From the NCBI RefSeq assembly GCF_014197795.1, contig NZ_JACIGI010000004.1, positions 124,001 to 188,000 of the forward strand: a stretch of DNA of 64,000 nucleotides. Direction: 5' to 3'. A program made the translations under genes and the position numbers. The stretch is from Roseospira goensis. Its GTDB lineage: Bacteria; Pseudomonadota; Alphaproteobacteria; Rhodospirillales; Rhodospirillaceae. Shown piece by piece: positions 8,666 through 17,049 of this stretch. The notes beneath the pieces were generated by a model that saw only the letters and a program-made list of their open reading frames with translations, was not told where the DNA came from and did not search any database. The stretch's first letter is position 1; the number at the start of each line of letters is the position of its first letter.

Positions 8666-10237
8666 ATGTCGCCGCAGCACGCTCCGGTCCGTGGCGCGAC
8701 CGGTCTGAACCGGCGCCTCGGCGCGGCCGGAGCCACCGCTGTCATCATCGGAACCCTGGCGCTGGCCGGGTGTACGGTGGGAGAGGGTGGCATGGTGGAA
8801 GCCCTGGCGCCACCGGCACCGGCGGCCGACTCGGCGCTGGCGGCACTGTCCAAGGGCCAACTCGGGGACGCCGAGGCCTGGGCAACGCGGGCGCTGAAGT
8901 TCAACCCGCGGGACCCCTACGCCCTGCTCATCAAGGGCATGCTGGCGGAGCGGGCCGCCCAGCCCGCCGTGGCCCGCGACGCTTACGAGCTGATCCTGGC
9001 CCTCGACCCTGACGCCCGGGTCGACCTGACGCCGCTGGACATGGACTCGACCCCCCGACCGGTGGTGGAGATCGCCGCTGCCCGGCTGGACAGGCTGCCG
9101 CCCGCGCCGGTGGGTGCCGGCTTCGCGCGGGTGCCGGGCGTCACCGGCCCCACCGCCATGGAAACCCCGGCGCCGACCCCGGGCAATTTTCCCAACGACC
9201 GCGACGATGCCTGGGACAGCATCTCGCAGCGCTTCGCCGTCCTCGAACGCCTCTACAACGAGGGCCTGATCACCAATGTGGAGTACCGCGACCGCCGCCG
9301 CGCAAACCTGGGCGCCATCCTGCCGCTGACCGAACCGCCACCCAGCGCCGGCCTGGCACGCCCGGCGCCCCGGGTGACCGCCGTCGTGAGCCGGTTGCAG
9401 GACCTGGGGGCCACATTCGAGCGGGGCGCCCTGTCCGCCAGCCAGCACGCGGACGAACGCCGGGCCATTCTCGATGCCCTGCTGCCCGCCGAGCCGCTGG
9501 TGCGCGAGGAGGCCGACATGCGCCCCGACACGGCGGTAGAGGCGGCCCGGCTGGCCCGCCGGCTCGAAGACGCCCTACGACGCGGCCTCGTCACCAGCGG
9601 CGAGTACGATGCCGAGCGGGCCGCGCTGCGCGAGGCGGCGACGGCCCTGCCCGAGGGCCAGGCCGACACCGCGGCCGCGGCGGTGCCGCCGCCGGCGGCC
9701 CGCGTGGAGACAGCCGCACGCCCCCGGCCGGCGGCGCCGCTCGGGGCCATGCCGGCGTCCATGGCCGACGCACGCGAGCCAGGCTCCGAAACCGCCACCG
9801 ATGCCGCAGCGCCCGCGACCACGAGGGACGGCGGTCCCGTCGCCCCGCGCCCGCTGCTGCCGATCGAGCCGGGTGTCACCGCCGGACCACCCACGGCGAA
9901 CGCGGACGATCCGGTCACGCAGCGGTTCACGGGCGTGACGGGGGCCGCCAGCGACACCGCGGCCCAGGCCCGCGCCGGGACCGCCAGCGCCTACGTCCAT
10001 CTGGCCTCCTACCGCGACAGCGACACCGCGCGCGCCGGCTGGACCGCCCTGAGCACCCGCTACGCCGGCCTGATGCGGGGCATGACCCCGGTCTACGAGC
10101 CGGTCACGATCCCCGGCAAGGGCGATTTCATCCGCCTCAAGGCCGGACCGGTCGCCATCCCGGGCGGCGCCCCACGCCTGTGCGACCAGTTGCGCGCGGC
10201 CGGTCAGTTCTGTGAACCCACCGAGGTGGCGCGGTAG
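8666..10237 (+). CDS. lipoprotein with TPR, SHOCT-like segments and SPOR domain
   Basis: A 523-residue envelope protein. The lipobox LALAGC puts the lipidated cysteine at 36. Residues about 55-115 look like TPR helices (SALAALSKGQLGDAEAWATRAL, NPRDPYALLIKGMLAERA). Three short helical segments resembling SHOCT modules follow (LERLYNEGLITNVEYRDRR, LGATFERGALSASQHADER, LEDALRRGLVTSGEYDAER), separated by Pro/Ala-rich linkers. The last about 75 residues (YVHLASYRDSDTARAGW to LRAAGQFC) form a SPOR domain, which binds denuded peptidoglycan at division sites. A septal or cell-wall scaffold role is inferred. The gene is monocistronic, just upstream of a tRNA. Confidence 0.87.
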   Translation: MSPQHAPVRGATGLNRRLGAAGATAVIIGTLALAGCTVGEGGMVEALAPPAPAADSALAALSKGQLGDAEAWATRALKFNPRDPYALLIKGMLAERAAQPAVARDAYELILALDPDARVDLTPLDMDSTPRPVVEIAAARLDRLPPAPVGAGFARVPGVTGPTAMETPAPTPGNFPNDRDDAWDSISQRFAVLERLYNEGLITNVEYRDRRRANLGAILPLTEPPPSAGLARPAPRVTAVVSRLQDLGATFERGALSASQHADERRAILDALLPAEPLVREEADMRPDTAVEAARLARRLEDALRRGLVTSGEYDAERAALREAATALPEGQADTAAAAVPPPAARVETAARPRPAAPLGAMPASMADAREPGSETATDAAAPATTRDGGPVAPRPLLPIEPGVTAGPPTANADDPVTQRFTGVTGAASDTAAQARAGTASAYVHLASYRDSDTARAGWTALSTRYAGLMRGMTPVYEPVTIPGKGDFIRLKAGPVAIPGGAPRLCDQLRAAGQFCEPTEVAR

Positions 10238-10343
10238 GTCGGACCGCCGGGCCGCCGCCGGCGACGGTGCCAAAAACGGCATCCATGGCATTGACGGGTC
10301 CCGAGCGCCCTGCAATAACCCTGGGCGTGACCTTGCCGACCCG

Positions 10344-10430
10344 GCCCGGGTGGCGGAATTGGTAGACGCACCGGACTCAAAATCCGGCGGTGGTAACACC
10401 ATGCGAGTTCGAGTCTCGCCCCGGGCACCA
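10344..10430 (+). tRNA. tRNA-Leu (anticodon CAA)
   Basis: An 87-base class II tRNA. The acceptor stem is GCCCGGG/CCCGGGC, the D-arm GGCGGAATTGGTAGACGC, the anticodon stem CCGGA/TCCGG with loop CTCAAAA (anticodon CAA, reading UUG), a long variable arm, and T-loop GTTCGAGTC. The discriminator A and an encoded CCA (10428-10430) complete it. Confidence 0.97.
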
Positions 10431-10473
10431 CGCCGCGAGACACGCGCTTTGGCGTGCGGCACACGGCGTCATG

Positions 10474-10503
10474 CTGGCCAGCCCCATACTGGCCAGCCCC
10501 ATA
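10474..10503. repeat. 15-bp tandem duplication
   Basis: The unit ctggccagccccata occurs twice in a row without change, 43 bases after the end of tRNA-Leu. Confidence 0.85.
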
Positions 10504-10538
10504 CACCGTATCGGGCCGCCGCCGCAGTGGCGCCGGTT

Positions 10539-10589
10539 ACAGCCGATTGCGACAAACCGGACGCGCGGCGCGATTTCGGTGTGCCGCAA
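10539..10589. repeat. 51-bp dispersed repeat, copy 2
   Basis: Second copy of the element at 5916-5966, with four substitutions. It lies 25 bases before a 63-bp palindrome, so the pairing of 51-bp repeat and palindrome is kept in both copies. Confidence 0.8.
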
Positions 10590-10614
10590 AGATTGGCAGA
10601 GACTCATATCGTTC

Positions 10615-10677
10615 GCGCGGAGTCACGCGATCAATCGGAACCACGACATGGTTCGGAATGATCGCGTGACTCCGCGC
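10615..10677. repeat. 63-bp near-perfect palindrome
   Basis: Arms of 29 bp (10615-10643 and 10649-10677) match at 27 positions around a 5-base loop; the outer part gcgcggagtcacgcgat is perfect. The inner aatcggaacca/tggttcgga core is shared with the palindromes at 5968 and 23579. It lies 59 bases beyond the stop of the minus-strand PAP2 gene. Confidence 0.85.
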
Positions 10678-10736
10678 TGACCGACCCATGCAGGCGACGT
10701 CATGGGCCGGATGGGCGGGGCGGTCTCGTGCGGTCC

Positions 10737-11420
10737 TCAGCCGTCGTCCAGGATCAGGGTCCGGTGCAGCCACAGGGTCACCGCGATCACGATGACCCCC
10801 GCGAACACGATGTCGGACAGGAAGTGGGCGCCGACCACGATGCGCGCACCGCCCACGATGGCCCCGAACAGCAGCGCCGCGATCATCGCCGGGACGCGGT
10901 GACGCCGCGGCACCAGCAGCGCGAACGCCACCACCCAGAAGCCGATGGCGGCGTGTCCCGAGACGAACGAACAGTTGGTCGCGCACTGGTCGGCGATCAT
11001 CCACGGCGGCGTGTAGATCGCCGCACCGCCGAAGGCCTCGATGTCGCTCGGGCGCGCCCGCCCCCACCATTCCTTGAGGACGCCGTTCACGATCAGTCCC
11101 GGCCCGAGGGCGAGGCTGCCCACCAGGAACAGCACCTGGCGCCCGCTCGGCCGCCCCCGGCGCGGTCCCGGCACCATGCGGTCGCCGACCCACAACAGCA
11201 CCACGAACACCACCGCGGCGTACAGAAGCGGGGGCACCCCCTTGCGGATGGCATTCAGAATCGGGCCTTCGGCCACGAACAGGCCCGTCCCGGCATCGTA
11301 GAACAGCGCGCTGACCCCAAGGTCCACCTGAGGGACCACCACGAACACCAGCACCAGAGCCGTGAACAGCCGACAGCGCCAGCCCGCCAGCGGATGGGTA
11401 TCCCAACTCGGCGTGGTCAT
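10737..11420 (-). CDS. PAP2-family phosphatase, lipid A phosphatase-like
   Basis: Membrane phosphatase of 227 residues with the three PAP2 motifs: KEWWGRARP, SFVSGHAA and GGARIVVGAHFLSDIV. About six membrane segments are visible; the catalytic motifs face the periplasm in the family. The long segment between motifs 1 and 2 (PPWMIADQCATNCSFVSGH) and the pairing with an ArnT-like glycosyltransferase and LptG point to an LpxE/LpxF-type lipid A dephosphorylase, but an undecaprenyl-pyrophosphatase role cannot be ruled out. Its start overlaps the stop of the glycosyltransferase gene by four bases (ATGA), so translation is coupled. Confidence 0.88.
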   Translation of the reverse strand: MTTPSWDTHPLAGWRCRLFTALVLVFVVVPQVDLGVSALFYDAGTGLFVAEGPILNAIRKGVPPLLYAAVVFVVLLWVGDRMVPGPRRGRPSGRQVLFLVGSLALGPGLIVNGVLKEWWGRARPSDIEAFGGAAIYTPPWMIADQCATNCSFVSGHAAIGFWVVAFALLVPRRHRVPAMIAALLFGAIVGGARIVVGAHFLSDIVFAGVIVIAVTLWLHRTLILDDG

Positions 11421-12922
11421 GGCGCCTCCGCCGGCACCAGGACAGCGGCCCAGGCCCGCCGGCGCCCGTCCGGCAGGGTCACCGTCAGGCGAGCCCGGAC
11501 ATCCCGCGCCGCCCCGTCATCCGCTCCGTCGTCCGCCCCGCCATCGGCATCGGCCAGGGCGGCCGGCATCACCAGGAGGCCGCGAAAGGCCGCGGCCCCG
11601 GCATCGGCCGCCGTCCCGATCACCCGCACAGGCACGTCGGCGCGCGCACCGTGATAGGCCAGCAAAGGCGCCCACGGTCCGGCTGCACCAATGGGCGTGC
11701 CGTCATAGGTCTCGGCGAGTGTCGCCAGCCAGCGCCCGGCCGGGTCCCAGCCGCGCCCGGCGGCGAACAGGTCCGCCGGCTCCGGCACCACCCATCCGGC
11801 GCGGGCCGCCAGGTCCGGCCCGCGCAGCAGCAGCCCGGCCACGAGCAGGTTCAGGACCACCGCCGCGCGCAGCCACCCTACCCGCTCCCGCACCGTCAGC
11901 CAGCCGACTCCCATGGCCACGGCCGCCGGAACGGCGGGGGCGGTCAGCATCGCCCCGGTGTCCCAAACCAGGGTCAGCGCCAGCGTCGCCGCCAGCACCG
12001 GCACGGTGAACACCACCAGAAGCCGCACCCGGTAGTCCCGGAACGCGCCGCCCATCGCCTCCGCCGGCAAGCGCAGGAGCAGCCAGGCCAGCACACCCGC
12101 CAGCACGGGGCCGGCCAACACGGTCCCCAGGCCCAGCGACGGCAGCAGGGCGCCCAGCGCATCCCCGCGCGCGGGCCATCCGGTCGACAGCGACCGCCAC
12201 AGCCGCTCGTAACCCGCCCAGCCGTTCTGGGCGTTCCACACCAGATCGGGCAGCACCAGCACCGCCGCCAGCAGCACGGCCACGGCCGGCCCGGGGCTGC
12301 GCCACAGGCCGGCCGGCGCATCGGCGGTCATCAGGTAGAGCATCGCCAGCGGCACGAACAGCGCCATCAGGGGGTGCATCAGCAGGCCCAGGCCGACACC
12401 GACCCCGAGGGCAACCCAGGGACCGAGGCCGGTCTCGGCGCGGGTGCGCGCCAGGGCGAGCAGGGCCAGGGTCCAAAGGGGCAGCATCAGCGTCAGGGAC
12501 CCGATCATCAGCCCGCCCAGCATGACCAGCGGCAGCGTGATGGTGACCACGGCGCACCAGAACCCGGTCCGCGGGTCGAACAACACGCTCCCCAGGCGGT
12601 ACATCAGCCAGGCGGTGATGCCATGGGCAAGCGGGGCCAGCAGCCGCAGGCACGGCCCGTCCGCCCCGCAGCGCTCGGACAGCCATCCCAGCAGCCACGG
12701 CGGCAGCCACCCGACGTCGGGCCAGGCGGGGCGCGGCGCCTGCGCCAGCAGCCACAGGGCCGCCTCGTCCGGCATCACCGGCGGCGCCACGGGTCCGGCC
12801 AGCAGCGCCAGGCGCGCGCCCGTCACGGCCAGCACCAGCGCGGCCACCGCCCAGGGTCCGGCCACCACCGCGAACACCCGGTCGCCGAACGCGGCCCGGT
12901 CCTGGGGAGAAGGATCGCTCAT
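11417..12922 (-). CDS. ArnT-like family 39 glycosyltransferase
   Basis: A 501-residue polytopic membrane protein of the GT39/GT83 (PMT/ArnT) fold, with about ten hydrophobic helices. The acidic PDEAALW motif sits in the first periplasmic loop, where the family keeps its catalytic carboxylates, and VWNAQNGWAGYERL matches the conserved WN-x-QNGW loop of bacterial ArnT-like enzymes. Such enzymes move a sugar from polyprenyl phosphate to lipid A or other envelope glycans. It lies 50 bases after lptG and is coupled to the PAP2 gene. A C-terminal run of Ala/Asp (ADADGGADDGADDGA) looks like a flexible loop. Confidence 0.87.
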   Translation of the reverse strand: MSDPSPQDRAAFGDRVFAVVAGPWAVAALVLAVTGARLALLAGPVAPPVMPDEAALWLLAQAPRPAWPDVGWLPPWLLGWLSERCGADGPCLRLLAPLAHGITAWLMYRLGSVLFDPRTGFWCAVVTITLPLVMLGGLMIGSLTLMLPLWTLALLALARTRAETGLGPWVALGVGVGLGLLMHPLMALFVPLAMLYLMTADAPAGLWRSPGPAVAVLLAAVLVLPDLVWNAQNGWAGYERLWRSLSTGWPARGDALGALLPSLGLGTVLAGPVLAGVLAWLLLRLPAEAMGGAFRDYRVRLLVVFTVPVLAATLALTLVWDTGAMLTAPAVPAAVAMGVGWLTVRERVGWLRAAVVLNLLVAGLLLRGPDLAARAGWVVPEPADLFAAGRGWDPAGRWLATLAETYDGTPIGAAGPWAPLLAYHGARADVPVRVIGTAADAGAAAFRGLLVMPAALADADGGADDGADDGAARDVRARLTVTLPDGRRRAWAAVLVPAEAP

Positions 12923-12972
12923 CTACACTCCGTCACAAGGGACGCTGTCGCGCGGCGGCCGTCATGCCGCCG

Positions 12973-14070
12973 CTAGCCATCCTCAAGGTGGAACAGGACC
13001 GCGGTGCCCAGCAGACCCGTCACCAGGGTGGGGGACCACGCCGCCAGACCGACCGGCAGGGTCTGCGACTGACCGAGGGTATAGGTCACCTGGGAGAAAA
13101 AGTAGACGAGGAATCCGGCCACCACGCAGCCCACCACGCGCGCCAGCCAGCCGCCCCGCCGTTGGCTGGACTTGAACCCGAACACGGCGGCCAGCAGGAC
13201 CATGGCGCACAACATCGCCGGCGACGCCAGCAGCGCGTACCAGTGCATGCGGTGGGCATGGGCCGAGAACCCCGCGGACTCGAAGAACGCGATGAACGCC
13301 GGCAACTCCCAAAAGCTCATGGACTCCGGCGCGGCGAATTTTTCCTGAATCTTGGGCAGCGACAGCTCGGTCTGCACGACCAGACGCGCCTGAGTCTCGG
13401 GCGGTTGCCCGGGCACCGAGACCGTCGCCTGCTCCAGAACGAACCGGTTGTCCGCCAACTGTCCGCGCGGGGCATCCACGCGCCATGTCGGCACGTCGTC
13501 CGGTCCCATCTCCATCACCATGACCTGGGACAGGTTCAGCACCCGGCGCTCCTGCCAGGCGTCGCGGGCGTGCACGATGGCGAACCCGTCGTCGCGTGCC
13601 TCGCGCAGCCACAGCCCCCCTTCCGACAGGGAAAAGGGATTGTCGCCGCCGATGCCCACGTCCCGGGCCGCCCGCTCGAACTGGGTGAACAGGGACGCCG
13701 CCAGGGGATTGACCATGCCGACGTTGAGGGCCCCCAGCACCAGCACCAGCCCCAGCAGCGGCACCAGGACCTGCCAGACCGACACGCCGGCGGCCCGGAT
13801 GATGACCAGTTCGCTCGCTCGCGACAGGCGCCAGAACACGATCAGCGCCGCCGCCAGGAACACGAACGGCAGCGCCGTCTGCAACACGAGGGGCAGACGC
13901 AGCAGCCCGAGGGTCATGACGACCCCCAGTGTGGCCTCCGGTATCCGCGCGGTCTGGCGCAGCAGCTCGATGACGTCGAACAGCAGGATCAGGGCGGCCA
14001 CCGCCACGGCCGTCAGACCAAGGCCGACCAGAAAGTGCCGGGCAATGTAGGTGGTCAGGGTCGGTTGCAC
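12973..14070 (-). CDS. lptG: LPS export ABC transporter permease LptG
   Basis: One of the two YjgP/YjgQ-family permeases of the Lpt bridge that pulls lipopolysaccharide from the inner membrane. The 365-residue protein has the family layout: N-terminal TLTTYIARHFLVGLGL, three helices, a large periplasmic beta-jellyroll (about 110-260) and three C-terminal helices (AMVLLAAVFGFKSSQRRGG, then two more). The GTG at 14070 is chosen because GGAG lies 7 bases upstream. lptF, usually adjacent in gamma- and many alphaproteobacteria, is not in this window. The gene heads a run with the glycosyltransferase and PAP2 genes. Confidence 0.93.
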   Translation of the reverse strand: MQPTLTTYIARHFLVGLGLTAVAVAALILLFDVIELLRQTARIPEATLGVVMTLGLLRLPLVLQTALPFVFLAAALIVFWRLSRASELVIIRAAGVSVWQVLVPLLGLVLVLGALNVGMVNPLAASLFTQFERAARDVGIGGDNPFSLSEGGLWLREARDDGFAIVHARDAWQERRVLNLSQVMVMEMGPDDVPTWRVDAPRGQLADNRFVLEQATVSVPGQPPETQARLVVQTELSLPKIQEKFAAPESMSFWELPAFIAFFESAGFSAHAHRMHWYALLASPAMLCAMVLLAAVFGFKSSQRRGGWLARVVGCVVAGFLVYFFSQVTYTLGQSQTLPVGLAAWSPTLVTGLLGTAVLFHLEDG

Positions 14071-14238
14071 GCCGGGACTCCGGGCTGTCGGGGGTCGCGG
14101 TCCGGGTCTCCTCTTACACCGTTCACGGGCGCGTTGCCAACGCGTGGCCATCGTCGGCGCGGGCTTTGCGACCGCCGGCCGAGGGCGTAGAGTGCGCGGG
14201 TACCGGACACGGTTCACGACTGCAAGGTAAGGACTCCC

Positions 14239-15027
14239 ATGGCCGCTGCCCCCCTGGTCCCCAGCGCCGACGACCTCGACCGCGAGATCGAGGCCGAGTT
14301 TCGCGACGACGCCCGCCAGGCCCTCGCCCGGATCGAGGTCGAACTGGCCAACGCCATCTCCGGCGCGGCCGCGCCCGATCAGACCGCCGCCGCCCTGCGC
14401 ACGCTGGTCCGGTCCCTCGCCGCCCAGGCCCCGTCCGGCGTGCTGCCCAGCGCACGCCTGGTGCTCCAGCGCATGGACGAATACCTCGGGCCGCTGCACG
14501 AGTTGACCCCGTTCCAGCTCGCCGACATCCGCACCTTCGCGGACCGGCTGGAGGATGCCCTGGAGGGCCGGCTGGAAGGCCCGGACGCCACCGCGCGCAT
14601 GGTCCGCGAGCTGCCCCTCAAGCGCACCTTCGACATCGACTTCGAGGTCGTCGTGCCGCGCCCGGTCGAGGTGATGCTGGTGCTGCGCGACCGCGCCGGC
14701 GCCCACCTGGTGGAGCGCGAACTCGCCGCCTGCGGGTTGCGCAGCACCAACGTTCGCGTCCCGTTCGACGCCTTCGAGCAGGCGTTTCGCGCCCGTCCCG
14801 ATCTCATCATCGCCGGCCAGGAGATCGGCGAGATGACCGGGGTCGATCTGGCCTGCGCCTTCGCGGCCATGCCCCGCACACGCGGCATCCCGTTCGCGCT
14901 GCTGACGAGCTACGAATGGGGCCACCCGGCGCTGAAGGATCTGCCGCCCCGCGCCGCCCTGCTGAAGAAGGGACCGAGCTTCGGGGACGACATCGCGGTC
15001 GCGCTGTCGCGCTTCGGCATCCTCTGA
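14239..15027 (+). CDS. degenerate receiver (CheY-like) protein with helical N-terminus
   Basis: A 262-residue cytosolic protein. Residues about 10-115 form charged helices resembling a phosphotransfer domain but without a phosphorylatable histidine at the expected place. Residues about 140-262 follow the receiver fold (VMLVLRDRAGAHLVERELAACG, then ARPDLIIAGQEI, IPFALLTSY, AALLKKG), including the conserved Thr/Ser and Lys, but the phospho-acceptor Asp of the usual DLIIxD motif is replaced by LIIAG and the N-terminal acidic pair is missing. It is therefore a pseudo-receiver, probably a protein-interaction module. It starts divergently from lptG. The target is unknown. Confidence 0.8.
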   Translation: MAAAPLVPSADDLDREIEAEFRDDARQALARIEVELANAISGAAAPDQTAAALRTLVRSLAAQAPSGVLPSARLVLQRMDEYLGPLHELTPFQLADIRTFADRLEDALEGRLEGPDATARMVRELPLKRTFDIDFEVVVPRPVEVMLVLRDRAGAHLVERELAACGLRSTNVRVPFDAFEQAFRARPDLIIAGQEIGEMTGVDLACAFAAMPRTRGIPFALLTSYEWGHPALKDLPPRAALLKKGPSFGDDIAVALSRFGIL

Positions 15028-15189
15028 CACGGCGCGCTGACGCCCGCGGCCGCCAGCTTGAAGGCCCGCGGGCTTTCGGCCACACTCCCGCCTCCGTCGG
15101 CCGTGACCCGGCCCACAGTCAACCGGCAGCAGCGGACGACCCCGCAGGGGACCGCGACCCGATACCTGCCGTCCCGGAGGACTCGCCCC

Positions 15190-16269
15190 ATGCCGCGCAT
15201 CGCCCGCCGTCTCCTCGCCCGCCTGGTCGTGTCCGGCGGCCTGGCCGTCGCCCTCGGCACCGCCGGACTTTTGGCCCCGGCCTTCGCTCCGTCATCGGCC
15301 AGCGCCGCGGAAGACGGCGGCGCCGACCGCGTGGTGGTGGGAGCGTTGCGCTTCACCTCGTCGGCCCCGATCTTCATCGCCTACGAGCGCGGCTACTTCG
15401 CGGACGAGGGCCTGGACGTCGCGTTCAGCTTTTTCCAGGGCGCCCAGCCGGTGGCGGTCGCCATCGCGTCGGGCGACGTGGACTTCGGCCTGACCGCGCT
15501 CACCGGCGGGTTCTTCAACCTGGCCCGCAACGGCGCCCTGAAGGTGATCGGCGGCCATTTCCATGAGGTGCCGGACCACGAGGGCTCGGCCGTCCTGGCC
15601 TCCAATCAGGCCTACGACGCGGGTCTGACCAGCCCCGAGGCGCTGGCCGGCCACTCACTGGCGATCACCCAGGTGGGCTCGTCGTTCCACTACATGGCCG
15701 GCCGCATCGCCGAGGCCGCGGGTTTCCCGCTCTCCGAGATCAGTCTCAAGCCGATGCAGAAGGTCGGCGCCATGATCGGCGCGCTGAAGTCCGGCCAGGT
15801 CGACTCCATGATCATCGTGCCGCACATCGCCCATGCGCTGGACAAGGCCGGGGCGGCCAAAATCATCGGCTGGGTCAACGCCTACGCCCCCTACCAGGTC
15901 ACCACCCTGTTCACCTCGACCCGCAATGTGGCGGAGCGGCCGGCCCTGGTCGAACGCTTCGTGCGCGCCTATCAGCGTGGCATCGCCGACTACCGGGCCG
16001 TCATGCTGGACCAGGAGGCCGACCCGGCCGCCACCGACGAGATGACGCGGCTGATCCACCAGTACGTCTACACCGACCGGCCGTATGACAAGGCGGCGCC
16101 GTCGATCCAGGCCGGCGCCATCTACGTCAACGAGAACGCCCGCCTGGATGTGGGCGACGTGGCGGCGCAGGTGCGGTGGTTCCAGGACCAGGGCTTGCTG
16201 GCGACCGACTTCGACCATACCGACATCGTGGATACGCGGTTCGTCGAGGCGTACAACGTGCCGGACTGA
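15190..16269 (+). CDS. ABC transporter substrate-binding protein, NMT1/SsuA type
   Basis: Periplasmic binding protein of 359 residues for an importer of the nitrate/sulfonate/taurine/pyrimidine class. A Sec signal peptide (about 1-39, ending ASA) is followed by VVVGALRFTSSAPIFIAYERGYFADEGLDV, the typical first lobe, and a second lobe with QVGSSFHYMAGRI. The substrate cannot be read from sequence. CCGGAGG lies 9 bases upstream of the ATG at 15190. The ATPase and permease genes follow at 12 bases and with an 8-base overlap, forming one operon with them. Confidence 0.9.
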   Translation: MPRIARRLLARLVVSGGLAVALGTAGLLAPAFAPSSASAAEDGGADRVVVGALRFTSSAPIFIAYERGYFADEGLDVAFSFFQGAQPVAVAIASGDVDFGLTALTGGFFNLARNGALKVIGGHFHEVPDHEGSAVLASNQAYDAGLTSPEALAGHSLAITQVGSSFHYMAGRIAEAAGFPLSEISLKPMQKVGAMIGALKSGQVDSMIIVPHIAHALDKAGAAKIIGWVNAYAPYQVTTLFTSTRNVAERPALVERFVRAYQRGIADYRAVMLDQEADPAATDEMTRLIHQYVYTDRPYDKAAPSIQAGAIYVNENARLDVGDVAAQVRWFQDQGLLATDFDHTDIVDTRFVEAYNVPD

Positions 16270-16281
16270 GGACGCCGACCG

Positions 16282-17049
16282 GTGAACCTGTCCATCGAGG
16301 GCGTCTCGCACGTCTATGGCCGCACCACGGCGCTGGACGACATCACCCTGACGGTCGAGAGCGGGCGCGTCCTGTGCCTGATCGGGCCGTCGGGCTGCGG
16401 CAAGTCGACCCTGCTGCGTCTCATCGGCGGCCTGGAGCGGCCCAGCGCCGGCTCGGTCCTGCAGGAGGGCGCGCCGCCGCCCGGCTGCCTGAACCCGTTG
16501 ACCTACGTGTTCCAGGACTTCGCATTGCTGCCGTGGCGTACGGTGGCGGGCAACGTGGCTCTGGCGCTGGAACACCATCGGCTCGGCCGCGCGGAACGGG
16601 CGGAGATCATCGCCGACGTTCTGGCCCGGACCAAGCTGGCCGATTTCCGCGACGCCTTCCCCCGCCAACTCTCGGGCGGCATGAAGCAGCGCGTGGCCAT
16701 CGCCCGCGCGCTGGCGGTGCGCCCGGCGGTCATGCTGATGGACGAGCCGCTGTCGGCCCTCGACGGCCAGACCCGAGAGTTGCTGATGGACGATCTGGTC
16801 TCGCTGTGGGAGCGGGAGCGGTTCACGGCGGTCTACGTGACCCATAACCTCGCCGAGGCGGTGCGGCTGGGCCACACCATCGTGGTGTTGTCGCGCCGCC
16901 CGGGGCGCGTCCATGCCACCCTGACCATCGACCGGCCGCTGGCCGATCGCCAGCCCGGCGACGCCGACCTGGAGCAGCACGTGGCCCACCTGTGGGATCT
17001 GATGCGCGCCGAGGCCGAGGCCGCCGACCGCGAGGTGCTGGATGCCTGA
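16282..17049 (+). CDS. ABC transporter ATP-binding protein, SsuB/TauB type
   Basis: The 255-residue ATPase of the importer. Walker A is GPSGCGKST (about 36-44), the Q-loop is in VFQDFALLPWRTV, the signature is LSGGMKQRVAIARAL, Walker B is VMLMDEPLSALD and the H-loop is VYVTHNLAEA: complete and presumably active. The start is a GTG with GAGGAC nearby. The end overlaps the permease start by eight bases, a sign of coupled translation. Confidence 0.93.
   Translation: MNLSIEGVSHVYGRTTALDDITLTVESGRVLCLIGPSGCGKSTLLRLIGGLERPSAGSVLQEGAPPPGCLNPLTYVFQDFALLPWRTVAGNVALALEHHRLGRAERAEIIADVLARTKLADFRDAFPRQLSGGMKQRVAIARALAVRPAVMLMDEPLSALDGQTRELLMDDLVSLWERERFTAVYVTHNLAEAVRLGHTIVVLSRRPGRVHATLTIDRPLADRQPGDADLEQHVAHLWDLMRAEAEAADREVLDA

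Larger units (their letters stand above)
10431..10736. other. repeat-filled intergenic region after tRNA-Leu
   Basis: No gene is visible. It holds a 15-bp perfect tandem duplication (10474-10503), copy 2 of the 51-bp repeat and a long palindrome. I looked for integrase fragments or a repeated tRNA end marking an island and found none. Confidence 0.6.

Noticed and set aside
10431-10736. Genomic island boundary at tRNA-Leu
   Set aside because: No integrase, no repeat of the tRNA 3' end, and the neighbouring genes are ordinary.
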